DNA from: Alphaproteobacteria bacterium
Lineage (GTDB): Bacteria > Pseudomonadota > Alphaproteobacteria > Micavibrionales > Micavibrionaceae
Assembly (NCBI GenBank): GCA_016764775.1
Contig: JAESRE010000003.1
Location: 1-39,333, forward strand
Direction of reading: 5' to 3'
Length of the DNA stretch: 39,333 bases
The notes under the pieces: model-generated
Told to the model about the DNA's origin: nothing
What the model saw: only the letters and a program-made list of their open reading frames with translations
Databases searched by the model: none
Position numbers and translations under genes: made by a program
In this document: positions 18,389-26,518 of the stretch, piece after piece
How the letters are laid out: each line of letters starts with the position of its first letter
Numbering within the stretch: position 1 is the first letter of the stretch

Positions 18389-18925
18389 ATGACTAAAATC
18401 TTATTTTTTACGTGTCTGTTGAATTTTGTCATTTATTTTCCTCACGTTGTTCTAGCAGCAGATGACGATGATAAAATTCCTAAACATATTCAGGAAAAAT
18501 ATGATCGTAGATTAGATGAAATGAAAACGCTTGATTTGAACAAAGATGGAATGTTGCAGGTTAAAGAGCTGATGCAAAAACCAAAATCATCTTTTAATAA
18601 CGCGGATACGGATAAAGATGGGATTTTATTTAAAAAAGAAATAGAAGCTATCCAAAAAACGACCAAGGATAGAAGTAAAGAAAAGTACGGTAGTAAGAGT
18701 ATTGCGAACCGACATGCTATGAAAATCAAAAATAGACTAAAAAATGCTGATAGGAATGACGATGATAAAGTTTCTTTAGAAGAATATGAGAGTTATTTTA
18801 AAGCGAGATATGGCAGTTATGACAGAGATGGTGATGGTGTAATTTCTAAGAAAGAATATCGTAGAGATACAGAGAAGCTTCCTGGCTCTTACAGACGCAG
18901 TTTCAGGGAATCACTTAAGGAGTAA
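18389..18925 (+). CDS. Secreted EF-hand calcium-binding protein
   Basis: About 178 residues with a signal peptide (cleavage near VLA-AD) and four EF-hand loops: DLNKDGMLQVKE, DTDKDGILFKKE, DRNDDDKVSLEE and DRDGDGVISKKE. The third has D in place of the conserved glycine at position six and may bind more weakly. The rest is highly charged helix. Start 18389 is chosen because it begins the hydrophobic signal directly and has AAGAGAG upstream; an ATG at 18356 is less likely. Likely periplasmic. It lies between the czc genes and a PilZ-like gene, with the next start three bases after its stop. Calcium or another divalent metal could be the ligand. Confidence 0.85.
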   Translation: MTKILFFTCLLNFVIYFPHVVLAADDDDKIPKHIQEKYDRRLDEMKTLDLNKDGMLQVKELMQKPKSSFNNADTDKDGILFKKEIEAIQKTTKDRSKEKYGSKSIANRHAMKIKNRLKNADRNDDDKVSLEEYESYFKARYGSYDRDGDGVISKKEYRRDTEKLPGSYRRSFRESLKE

Positions 18926-18928
18926 AAG

Positions 18929-19339
18929 ATGAAACATAACATTGCTAGAAGCTATCAAGATAATACAAATCAGATTTTTCTATCCGATGAAAAAAGATCT
19001 GATTTTCGTTGGACTATTAATAAATGTAGCTGCCTTATAAGTGGCCAAAGTTATCCCATTTTCAACTGGTCAATGGGTGGTATACAAATTGATGTGTCTA
19101 ATTTTCCTTATAAGTTACAGGATAGAATTGATCTCATTTTGAAATTTGAACTTAGCATTTCAATTTTGGATATTCCTTGTAGAGCTAAAGTCGTTAGGAA
19201 AAACTCAAACCATGTGGGTTTAAAGTTTGAAGCCACTTCAAAACACAGACGGGAAGAACTTTTTAGAGTCGTTGATTATAACGTAGCTAACGAATTTGCT
19301 TTATCTCAAACTATGATTATCAATAGGGAAAATAATTAA
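18929..19339 (+). CDS. PilZ-like domain protein
   Basis: 136 residues. The pattern KRSDFR near residue 22 followed by NWSMGGIQIDV (about 48) and later VVRKNSNHVGLKFE matches the layout of PilZ domains, c-di-GMP receptors with R-R and D/N-x-S-x-x-G motifs. The second motif is NWSMGG, close to consensus, while the first has a single clear arginine pair spaced by three residues, so binding is plausible but unproven. No signal peptide, hence cytoplasmic. It begins three bases after the EF-hand gene with AAGGAG just inside that gene's end, indicating joint translation. Why a c-di-GMP effector sits in a metal cluster is unclear. Confidence 0.65.
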   Translation: MKHNIARSYQDNTNQIFLSDEKRSDFRWTINKCSCLISGQSYPIFNWSMGGIQIDVSNFPYKLQDRIDLILKFELSISILDIPCRAKVVRKNSNHVGLKFEATSKHRREELFRVVDYNVANEFALSQTMIINRENN

Positions 19340-19340
19340 A

Positions 19341-19451
19341 ATGGAGAAAGTATATACTCACGGAGATGCTCTAAAGCCTAAAACAGAGTTAATCTTTACT
19401 ATTCTTAGCCGTTTTAGTTTGTGTAGATCAAAAAAAGAAATCAATACATGA
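19341..19451 (+). CDS. Short ORF, 36 aa, coupled to the following transporter
   Basis: ATG 19341 opens MEKVYTHGDALKPKTELIFT and runs to TGA 19449-19451, overlapping the next gene's ATG at 19448 (ATGA). It fills exactly the gap between the PilZ-like gene and the transporter, and starts one base after the previous stop. No family is recognised, and no strong ribosome binding site is visible apart from the A-rich AGGGAAAATAA. It may be a leader peptide, the remains of a gene, or chance. Confidence 0.35.
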   Translation: MEKVYTHGDALKPKTELIFTILSRFSLCRSKKEINT

Positions 19452-20074
19452 GCGACAGAAAGAAGCTATTAAAACGCGGTCGATGGGTAGAAACCGCCAG
19501 TCTGATTTATAATATTTGCGAAGTCATCGTTTCTGTTACCGCAGGACTTATAACAGGCAGTTCCGCTTTGATAAGTTGGGGACTGGATAGCACAGTAGAA
19601 GCCGGTTCAGCAGCTACGATGATCTGGCGACTTCACGGTGAGGAAACCGGAATTAGCCAAAAAGATTTGCAAAGGCGTAAAAAAATTGCATTGTCCGTGA
19701 TCTCTGCGGCATTTTGGACTGTCGTTGCCTTTATTCTATATGAAGTTTATTCAAAATTTCAGGAACAAACTGCGCCTGAATTTTCAGCATTAGGTATCGG
19801 AATTTTAGTTTTGTCACTAATTGTCAACCCTTTCCTTGCATGGGGCAAATATCGCTACGGTAAGAAACTGGGTGCCAAGTCCCTTAAATATGACGCCAAA
19901 GATACGCTTATCTGCCAATATCAAACCATTGTTGTTTTAATAGGGTTGGGTTTAGTGGAAATGTTCGGCTGGTGGTGGGCTGACCCTGTTGCAGCTCTGG
20001 CTATCGTCCCATATGTAGCATGGGAAGGTTTTAATGCCGGTCGGGATGCTTATAATATTAATGAAAGGAGCTAA
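19448..20074 (+). CDS. Cation transporter, CDF-related (single-domain)
   Basis: 208 residues with about five or six membrane spans. GLITGSSALISWGLDSTVEAGSA corresponds to the second span of cation diffusion facilitators, where DS-VE supplies metal ligands, and KYDAKDTLICQYQ followed by GWWWADPVAAL corresponds to the fifth and sixth spans (D--DT/S). It lacks the cytoplasmic C-terminal domain present in the CzcD-like protein at 22490. Such short forms are annotated simply as cation transporters. Export of a divalent metal or of metal-proton exchange is expected from the family. It overlaps the preceding small ORF and is followed one base later by a SpoIIAA-like gene. Confidence 0.75.
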   Translation: MSDRKKLLKRGRWVETASLIYNICEVIVSVTAGLITGSSALISWGLDSTVEAGSAATMIWRLHGEETGISQKDLQRRKKIALSVISAAFWTVVAFILYEVYSKFQEQTAPEFSALGIGILVLSLIVNPFLAWGKYRYGKKLGAKSLKYDAKDTLICQYQTIVVLIGLGLVEMFGWWWADPVAALAIVPYVAWEGFNAGRDAYNINERS

Positions 20075-20075
20075 T

Positions 20076-20429
20076 ATGCTGACCCTAGGTCAATTAAATG
20101 AGAACAAAGTTGTTACTATTCATGTCCAAGGGAAACTAACCAAAACTGACTATGAACGAGTTCTTCCTGATTTAGAAATTATGATGAATGAACACGGGGT
20201 ATTGAAGTTTTATATTAAACTTGAAGATTTTTCCGGCTTCGATATGGACGCTTTATGGGAGGACATAAAGTTTGATTACAAACAACAAAAGCAATACGGA
20301 AAAATCGCTATAGTTGGCCAAAAGCAGTGGGAAGAATGGGGTGTAAAATTATCTGATTTGTTTTTCAAATCCGAAGTTAAATTCTTTTATGAGGAACAGG
20401 CTGAACAAGCGTGGCAATGGATAAATTAA
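20076..20429 (+). CDS. SpoIIAA-like (STAS-fold) protein
   Basis: About 117 residues with the alternating beta-alpha pattern of the SpoIIAA-like family (PF11964): VVTIHVQGKLTKTDYERVLP at the start, LKFYIKLEDFSGFDMDALW in the middle, and KIAIVGQKQWEEWGVKLSDL then FFYEEQAEQAWQWI at the end. Members are small cytoplasmic proteins thought to bind lipid or act as STAS modules; no enzymatic residue is known. ATG 20076 has AAAGGAG five bases upstream, better than the longer frame opening inside the transporter at 20034. Position between two metal transporters suggests an accessory role. Confidence 0.8.
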   Translation: MLTLGQLNENKVVTIHVQGKLTKTDYERVLPDLEIMMNEHGVLKFYIKLEDFSGFDMDALWEDIKFDYKQQKQYGKIAIVGQKQWEEWGVKLSDLFFKSEVKFFYEEQAEQAWQWIN

Positions 20430-20483
20430 AAAAATATTTACATTTTAGCTGCGCCATGCTGAAAACCAATTTGGAGAATAAAA

Positions 20484-22457
20484 ATGGGACAAGGACATCA
20501 TCATTCAGGAATTTTTGGCACAAGGTCAGAATTAGTTTTCGCCATACTTAGCGGTGTTGCTTTAACAATTGGCTGGGTGTTAGATACCTTTATCGAAATC
20601 GATAGATTGATACCGCTTTGTTTCTATTTTGGGGCCTATTTTTTTGGCGGATGGTTCACTATTGCAGAAGCCATTGAAAAAATACGTTCCGGAAAATTTG
20701 AAATAGATTTTTTGATGATTATAGCTGCTGCTGGGGCCGCTTCACTAGGAGCATGGGCGGAAGGAGCATTTTTGCTTGCCCTGTTTAGTATTGGCCATGC
20801 CTTAGAAGGGTATGCTATGGGGCGTGCTAAACGTGCGATTGAATCTTTATCCGAACTTGCACCTCGTGTCGCCCGTGTTCGGCGTAATGGTGTAGAAAAA
20901 GAAGTCGCTGTTGAAGAATTGGTTGTAGGTGACATCATTATTATTAAACCGGACGAGCGCGTACCCGCCGATGGTTTTGTTGTTGAAGGCGAAACAAGCA
21001 TCAACCAAGCCCCCATTACTGGTGAGAGCCTTCCAGTGGACAAGAGTCCAGTCACCAATGTAAGCGAGGCTTCGCAATCTCCTGAGACTTTGTCCCCCGA
21101 ACATCGGGTTTTTGCCGGAACCATTAATCAATCCGGCTCCATAGAAATCCAAGTCACTAAGTTGGCCTCTGAAAACACATTGGCGCGTGTTATTAAAATG
21201 GTTAGCGAGGCAGAAACGCGTGTTTCACCAACACAAAAATTTACCAAAAAGTTTGAACGGTATTTTGTGCCCTCCGTTATTATTGGTGTAATTCTATTGT
21301 TAATTGCCTCGTTCTTTCTAGATGAGCCTTTTAGTGAATCTTTCTATCGCGCGATGGCCGTATTGGTAGCGGCAAGCCCGTGTGCTTTAGCAATTGCAAC
21401 GCCTAGTGCCGTTCTTAGCGGTGTTGCTAGAGCAGCAAAGGGCGGTATTTTAATGAAAGGCGGCGGCCCTCTTGAGAGTCTTGGCAGTCTTGATGCGATA
21501 GCTTTTGATAAAACAGGGACGCTTACTGAGGGCGAACCTAAGGTGACCGATATAAAAACTGCTGATGGGATAAGCGATACAGAATTATTGCGAACCGCTA
21601 TAGCAGTAGAAGATTTGAGCAAACATCCACTTGCCAAAGCCGTTGTACGCGACGGTACAGCAAGATTAAAGTCTATTGAAACGGGGAGCAAAATAAGACT
21701 TCCCGATGCCACTGATTTAAAAAGTATCACAGGTCGCGGCATACAGGCAGTTGTAGAAGGTGAACTGGTTCATATAGGAAAAGACGATTTGTTTACCGAA
21801 GTTGAAGGAACACCGATTCCTAGCACTATTAGAGAAGCAGTTGAAACGCTGGAAGAAAATGGTCGAACAACAATGATTGTTCGGCGCGGTGATCGTTATC
21901 TTGGTGTGATCGGATTGATGGACACACCTAGGGAAGCTTCTAAGCGAACCATATCAACCCTTCGCCAGCTTGGTATCAAGCGAATGATCATGATCTCGGG
22001 GGATAATCAAAAAGTTGCGAACGCTGTGGCAAAAGAGGTCGGTCTTGACGAGGCTCGCGGCGATCTTATGCCTGCCGATAAGGTTTCTGAGATCAGAAAG
22101 CTTCAAAGCGAAGGTGGTGTTGCGATGGTAGGTGATGGCGTCAATGATGCGCCTGCAATGGCTTCAGCTTCGGTTGGTATTGCTATGGGCGCTGCGGGGA
22201 GCGACGTAGCCCTTGAAACTGCTGATGTGGCTTTAATGGCCGATAATCTTGATCATTTGCCGTTGGCAATCGGCATTAGCCGTTCTGCCCGAAGAACTAT
22301 TCGTCAAAATTTATGGGTTAGCCTTGGAATGGTTGCAATACTCGTTCCTGCCACACTTTTGGGGCTTAATATCGGGCCTGCTGTTGCGCTTCACGAAGGT
22401 AGCACCCTAATTGTTGTATTCAATGCCCTTCGTCTTCTAGCATACCAACCCAAATAA
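20484..22457 (+). CDS. P1B-type metal ATPase, SPC/HEGST (P1B-4) class
   Basis: ATP-driven heavy-metal exporter of the inner membrane, 657 residues. It has no N-terminal HMA domain; instead the protein begins MGQGHHHSG. Motifs: TGES (179-182), SPCALAIATP from 298, phosphorylation site DKTGTLTEG at D342, HP at about 381, GDGVND at 550-555 and HEGST at 637-641. SPC in the sixth span together with HEG(S/G)(T/S) near the end marks the P1B-4 subgroup (CoaT, CzcP, CtpD), which moves Co2+, Fe2+ or Zn2+, rather than ZntA with CPC. Start is supported by TTGGAG eight bases upstream. It belongs with the downstream CDF gene, 32 bases away. Confidence 0.92.
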   Translation: MGQGHHHSGIFGTRSELVFAILSGVALTIGWVLDTFIEIDRLIPLCFYFGAYFFGGWFTIAEAIEKIRSGKFEIDFLMIIAAAGAASLGAWAEGAFLLALFSIGHALEGYAMGRAKRAIESLSELAPRVARVRRNGVEKEVAVEELVVGDIIIIKPDERVPADGFVVEGETSINQAPITGESLPVDKSPVTNVSEASQSPETLSPEHRVFAGTINQSGSIEIQVTKLASENTLARVIKMVSEAETRVSPTQKFTKKFERYFVPSVIIGVILLLIASFFLDEPFSESFYRAMAVLVAASPCALAIATPSAVLSGVARAAKGGILMKGGGPLESLGSLDAIAFDKTGTLTEGEPKVTDIKTADGISDTELLRTAIAVEDLSKHPLAKAVVRDGTARLKSIETGSKIRLPDATDLKSITGRGIQAVVEGELVHIGKDDLFTEVEGTPIPSTIREAVETLEENGRTTMIVRRGDRYLGVIGLMDTPREASKRTISTLRQLGIKRMIMISGDNQKVANAVAKEVGLDEARGDLMPADKVSEIRKLQSEGGVAMVGDGVNDAPAMASASVGIAMGAAGSDVALETADVALMADNLDHLPLAIGISRSARRTIRQNLWVSLGMVAILVPATLLGLNIGPAVALHEGSTLIVVFNALRLLAYQPK

Positions 22458-22489
22458 AAAGCCACCATAAGAAAGAGGAGCAAACAAAT

Positions 22490-23377
22490 ATGGGACATGG
22501 ATACCATCACCACGGAGATCCATCTGAAATAAGCGAGAAACGCTTATGGTGGGCAGTAGGGGCAAATATGCTCCTCACTTTAGCGCAGATTATAGGAGGG
22601 ATAATTTCAGGTAGTTTATCGCTGATTGCTGACGCGCTCCATAACTTTAGTGATGCGGCATCATTACTTATTGCTCTTGTGGCTATTCGGATTGGCCGGA
22701 AGCCACCAGATCAATTCAAGACATTCGGGTATAAACGCGCCGAAACCATTGCTGCGCTCATTAATTTGACCACTTTGATTATTATTGGGCTGTATCTTTG
22801 TTACGAAGCCATTATGCGCTTTATCACGCCAGAGCCTATTGCTGGATGGACGATTGTAATTGTGGCCGGAATAGCGTTGGTCGTTGATATTTTTACGGCT
22901 CTACTGACATACAGCCAATCCAAAAACAGTATGAATATTAGAGCCGCATTTCTGCATAATTTAACAGACGCACTTGCATCTGTGGGCGTGATTATAGCTG
23001 GAACGCTGATTTTGCTTTATGGCTGGATTTGGACAGATGCGGCAATGACTTTGCTAATTGCAGGATATGTCCTTTATCACGGCATTAATGAAATACCTAA
23101 AGTTATCCATTTGCTTATGGAAGGAACACCAGAAGGTATCAATATTGATGATGTTGTTAGGTCTTTAGAACAAAATGATGGCGTGGAAGACGCACACCAT
23201 GTTCATGTATGGCAGCTTGATGAACATACCAATGCTATGGAGGCGCATATCCTTTTGAGTGATAACGCTGATATGGATCAGGTTAAAACCAGTTTAAAAA
23301 GCATGCTACATGATGAATTCGAAATCCAACACTCAACACTGGAATTTGAAAACTCAGCCTGTGATAAACAGAACTAG
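22490..23377 (+). CDS. czcD: CzcD/ZitB-type cation diffusion facilitator
   Basis: Inner membrane antiporter exporting Zn2+ and related ions in exchange for protons. 295 residues with six membrane spans and a C-terminal cytoplasmic domain (about 205-295, EDAHHVHVWQLDEHTNAMEAH). The zinc-site motifs HNFSD in span two and HNLTD in span five are the HxxxD pairs of zinc-transporting members. The N-terminus MGHGYHHHGD resembles that of the ATPase upstream. AGAGGAG precedes the start. The stop codon overlaps the stop of the convergent receptor gene within a CTAG. It completes the divalent-cation export set with the CzcCBA and ATPase genes. Confidence 0.92.
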   Translation: MGHGYHHHGDPSEISEKRLWWAVGANMLLTLAQIIGGIISGSLSLIADALHNFSDAASLLIALVAIRIGRKPPDQFKTFGYKRAETIAALINLTTLIIIGLYLCYEAIMRFITPEPIAGWTIVIVAGIALVVDIFTALLTYSQSKNSMNIRAAFLHNLTDALASVGVIIAGTLILLYGWIWTDAAMTLLIAGYVLYHGINEIPKVIHLLMEGTPEGINIDDVVRSLEQNDGVEDAHHVHVWQLDEHTNAMEAHILLSDNADMDQVKTSLKSMLHDEFEIQHSTLEFENSACDKQN

Positions 23378-25590
23378 AATTCAAATTTTAACCCAGCCAA
23401 TGCAGTGAGGGGTTTGCCCGGTCTTGCACCAGCTGGTCTTCTGGCGGCTACGTATTCTGAATCAAAAAGATTATCTACCGTTCCAAACAGCCTCGTATTT
23501 TCAAATATCTCATATTCCCCTGCCACATCAATGATGAAATGCTTATCTGTGCCTTGTCCATTTGGAATAGAGCCACTACCAGCTTGTGTCCGCATTTCGT
23601 CAACATATTTACCTGCTACATGCACCTCCCATTTCGGCGCAACTACACCAGCAGAGACATAAAATTGATGTTCAGGAATATAGGGCAACTCATCACCTGC
23701 TGAAACATTGCCCCATTCATCAAATGCACTTACAAAGCTGTTCTGAAATTCTGCTTGCGTGTAGGTATAATTAAAATTAATCGGCAGGCTGATATCGTTA
23801 CGAACATTGAATACGGGCGCGGCATCATAGCCCAGAGAAAACTCAACCCCATAGGCATCAACTTCACCTGCATTAAACTGCTCACCTGTTGCGCCCCCGC
23901 TACAACCAGAAGACAATGTACACTCTCCCAGCAAATTAGAATAATCGTTGAAAAAGCCAACCAATTCCCAATTAAGAGCATTGCCATTATAGCGACCACC
24001 TAACTCATAATTGATGCTCTCTTCATTATCATCATTAGTGCTGCTAGGCGAGGGCGGGGCAAAACCTTTATGAATACCGCCAAAGACACTGACTTCATCA
24101 GTGAATGCATACCCTAGTCCTAAGCCGGGTATGATTTCATCAACAGTGTTCTCACGTATTTCACCACTATTAAAATCCTCGCGTTTAAAGTCGATATATT
24201 CATAGCGAACACCCGGAACGAAAGTCCAATTCCCGGCGCTAATCTCATCTTGCACGTAAAGAGCTGTTGCTTTTGCCGTTGCATGCCTATTTGCGTTCGA
24301 ACCCGGTGCGCCTTCATTCGTCAAACTCATCACGCCATTTATGATGGAATAGCGATCTTCATTTTGAAAACGATCTTCTTTATCATAGTGATAACGAATA
24401 CCGTATTCTAATGAATGCTCTGTTTCACCGATCGCAAACTGATTGGCCAAATCTGTTTGAATACCCGTAGAATAATAATCACGGTTATTTGCACGAACGG
24501 TAAGATTATTGGCCGCGCTTCCATCAAGATTTGTTTCGCCTCTTAAAGCTGCAAGATATACTGGGTTATCAAGGGCAGAGCTTAGACTTTCTCTTGCGCC
24601 GCCAATGGTAATATCATCCAGTTTATACCAATTTCGTGAGAACTGATTATGATAGAGAGTGGTTGTTGCATCAAAGCTACCAAAATCAATGAAATGTCTT
24701 AAGTGATATTGTCTATGATTTGCATCCATATTATCGACTTGCGTAGACGCATAGCGTCGAAACGGATCACTATCAAAATCGCTTTGCGCCAGTCCGAGAT
24801 ATGTTTCATCTGAATCTTCTTCAGTGGCGCCTAGTTTCAACTCCAAAGACTGAAAAATATCAGCTGTAGGGTCGGTGCTAAATTTCATTTTACCCATAAT
24901 ATCTTGAATGGAATAACCTGTATCTCCACCAACAATGTCTATATCTTTAAATCCATCAGTCGCATCGTGACTAGCATCAATTACAAATCCAAAGTTTCCT
25001 GAGCCAAAATCAACACTATCTCCGTAATGCCCTTGAAGCCTTCGTGTGTTTTCAGTTCCATAACCTACAAGCGCTTCTATTTCTTGCTCAGAAGGCACAG
25101 AGCTTGAAATGAGATTTACAGCACCGCTTGTAGTGCGCGGCCCAAATTTAATAGTGCTTGAACCCTTGCGAACTTCAACAGCTTCCATGCGATTAACGCG
25201 GGGAAAATAATAAGCAGATGGAGCGGCATACGGGGCAGGGGCAATCAATATACCGTCTTCCATGAGTGTAATATCAGCACTTCGTTCTGAACGCCCTCCA
25301 CGCAAACCTATGTTTGGCCTGTTCCCATAGCCTTCCTCTTCTTGAATATTTACTCCAGGAACTTGACGAAGAACACGGTTAATATCGGTATAGTTATTTT
25401 GGTCTAGGGTCTCATTATCTATAAATTGTGCTGATCCGGTTAAATCTTGCGCGCGATCGGCACTTCCTATAACCATTACGCGCTCCATGACAGTATTCGC
25501 ATGGTCGTTTTCTTCTGCCATAACAGGAAGGCTCGTGTTGAACGCAATAATAGTTGATGCAAGCAAAGCTGCCTTAAAATGAATCTGCAT
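23374..25590 (-). CDS. TonB-dependent receptor, FecA-like
   Basis: Outer membrane importer for a ferric complex. 738 residues: signal peptide to about residue 25 (VMA-EE), TonB box ERVMVIGS, plug domain with LRQVPGVNIQEEEGYGNRPN and LRGGRSERS, then a 22-strand barrel ending in LKFEF. The plug wording (NIGLRGGRSERSADITLMED) is that of the FecA/COG4772 group, known for ferric citrate, but the substrate is not certain and no FecR/FecI pair is nearby. The promoter region holds a Fur-box match at 25620-25638. Divergent from FTR1-TonB-ExbBD and surely part of that iron unit. Convergent overlap with czcD by four bases. Confidence 0.9.
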   Translation of the reverse strand: MQIHFKAALLASTIIAFNTSLPVMAEENDHANTVMERVMVIGSADRAQDLTGSAQFIDNETLDQNNYTDINRVLRQVPGVNIQEEEGYGNRPNIGLRGGRSERSADITLMEDGILIAPAPYAAPSAYYFPRVNRMEAVEVRKGSSTIKFGPRTTSGAVNLISSSVPSEQEIEALVGYGTENTRRLQGHYGDSVDFGSGNFGFVIDASHDATDGFKDIDIVGGDTGYSIQDIMGKMKFSTDPTADIFQSLELKLGATEEDSDETYLGLAQSDFDSDPFRRYASTQVDNMDANHRQYHLRHFIDFGSFDATTTLYHNQFSRNWYKLDDITIGGARESLSSALDNPVYLAALRGETNLDGSAANNLTVRANNRDYYSTGIQTDLANQFAIGETEHSLEYGIRYHYDKEDRFQNEDRYSIINGVMSLTNEGAPGSNANRHATAKATALYVQDEISAGNWTFVPGVRYEYIDFKREDFNSGEIRENTVDEIIPGLGLGYAFTDEVSVFGGIHKGFAPPSPSSTNDDNEESINYELGGRYNGNALNWELVGFFNDYSNLLGECTLSSGCSGGATGEQFNAGEVDAYGVEFSLGYDAAPVFNVRNDISLPINFNYTYTQAEFQNSFVSAFDEWGNVSAGDELPYIPEHQFYVSAGVVAPKWEVHVAGKYVDEMRTQAGSGSIPNGQGTDKHFIIDVAGEYEIFENTRLFGTVDNLFDSEYVAARRPAGARPGKPLTALAGLKFEF

Positions 25591-25619
25591 TTATTTTCCC
25601 CTAGATTTATCTTGAAAAT

Positions 25620-25638
25620 GAGAATGATTATCAATATA
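25620..25638. promoter_or_regulatory. Fur box (receptor side)
   Basis: GAGAATGATTATCAATATA matches 15 of 19 positions of the consensus GATAATGATAATCATTATC by my count. It lies 30 bases upstream of the receptor start on the minus strand, the expected place for iron-dependent repression of that gene. Confidence 0.75.
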
Positions 25639-25669
25639 GATACTTCTAGTTGGCTATATATGCCAAGTC

Positions 25670-25688
25670 AAGAATGAAAATCATTCTC
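25670..25688. promoter_or_regulatory. Fur box (FTR1 side)
   Basis: AAGAATGAAAATCATTCTC also matches 15 of 19 consensus positions and contains the perfect arms GAATGA and TCATTC around AAA. It lies 31 bases upstream of the FTR1 start, so the divergent iron genes each have their own Fur site, 31 bases apart. Confidence 0.75.
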
Positions 25689-25718
25689 ATTTAAAAATAA
25701 TGTGGAGTTTATTTAAAA

Positions 25719-26501
25719 ATGTTGGAAACACTTCTAATTACATTTCGCGAGGGTTTAGAAGCCTTCTTAATAGTCGCAATAACACTGGCATATTTAACCA
25801 AAACAGGTCGTGAAAATTTAAAAGCACCCGTTTTTATAGGGATCGCCGTTGCTTTACTTATTAGTGCTACGACAGGATGGCACATTGCAGAAATGGCAGA
25901 CACGCCATTCATGGAAGGATGGCTTGCTATAGTAGCCGGTATCTTAGTCGCATCACTGACATATTATATGATGACTTCCGCGCATAAAATTAAAACTCAA
26001 ATTGGCGATACCATTGAAAAGCACGCTCAAAAAGCAGGGAAGGGTGCAATGCTTGGTATTTTTGTATTTACAGTTGTCATGATCGCGCGTGAAGGTATGG
26101 AAACAGCTCTTATGCTTGGTGCTATAAGCGGCAAGACAGACGGATACCAGATGATAACAGGGGCAGCATTAGGTTTAGGGTTAACCGCGGCCATAGGTTA
26201 TTTATGGGCAACACAGAGTCATAAAATAAATCTTAAAGCATTCATGCAAGTAACAGGTATTTTCTTGTTCTTGTTTGCTGTGCATTTATTTTTATACGGT
26301 ATCTATGAGCTTACAGAAGTAAAAAATTCGTTCTTATATAATGAAGAGTTGCATCAAGCTATGAAACCTTGGGTCAGTTCGAAAACATTATTCGGTCAAT
26401 TAACTATATACGGTTTATTAGTTGTGCCATGCGTATGGCTAGTTTTTGTAGCTGTAAAAGATAAAATTTTCAGACAGCCTTCAACACTAAGCGCTGAGTA
26501 G
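25719..26501 (+). CDS. FTR1-family iron permease
   Basis: Inner membrane iron transporter. 260 residues, about seven spans. Two REXXE motifs, the Fe-binding signature of FTR1/EfeU, are visible: REGLE at residues 10-14 and REGME at 124-128. A third region AMKPWVSSKTLFGQL lies before the last span. A multicopper ferroxidase partner is often required in this family; none is adjacent, but CopA at 3721 is a multicopper oxidase in the same window. GGAG lies about 15 bases before the start. First gene of the plus-strand iron operon, followed 17 bases later by tonB, and under a Fur box. Confidence 0.9.
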   Translation: MLETLLITFREGLEAFLIVAITLAYLTKTGRENLKAPVFIGIAVALLISATTGWHIAEMADTPFMEGWLAIVAGILVASLTYYMMTSAHKIKTQIGDTIEKHAQKAGKGAMLGIFVFTVVMIAREGMETALMLGAISGKTDGYQMITGAALGLGLTAAIGYLWATQSHKINLKAFMQVTGIFLFLFAVHLFLYGIYELTEVKNSFLYNEELHQAMKPWVSSKTLFGQLTIYGLLVVPCVWLVFVAVKDKIFRQPSTLSAE

Positions 26502-26518
26502 CTTTTAGGCAGTTTGCG

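Noticed and set aside
20636-21152. Long minus-strand frames opposite the metal ATPase
   Set aside because: They mirror the conserved ATPase coding sequence and contain no family motif of their own.
23374-25590. Ferric citrate receptor FecA as a firm name
   Set aside because: Similarity is to the group in general; the N-terminal signalling domain and fecIR genes are absent, so the substrate is unknown.
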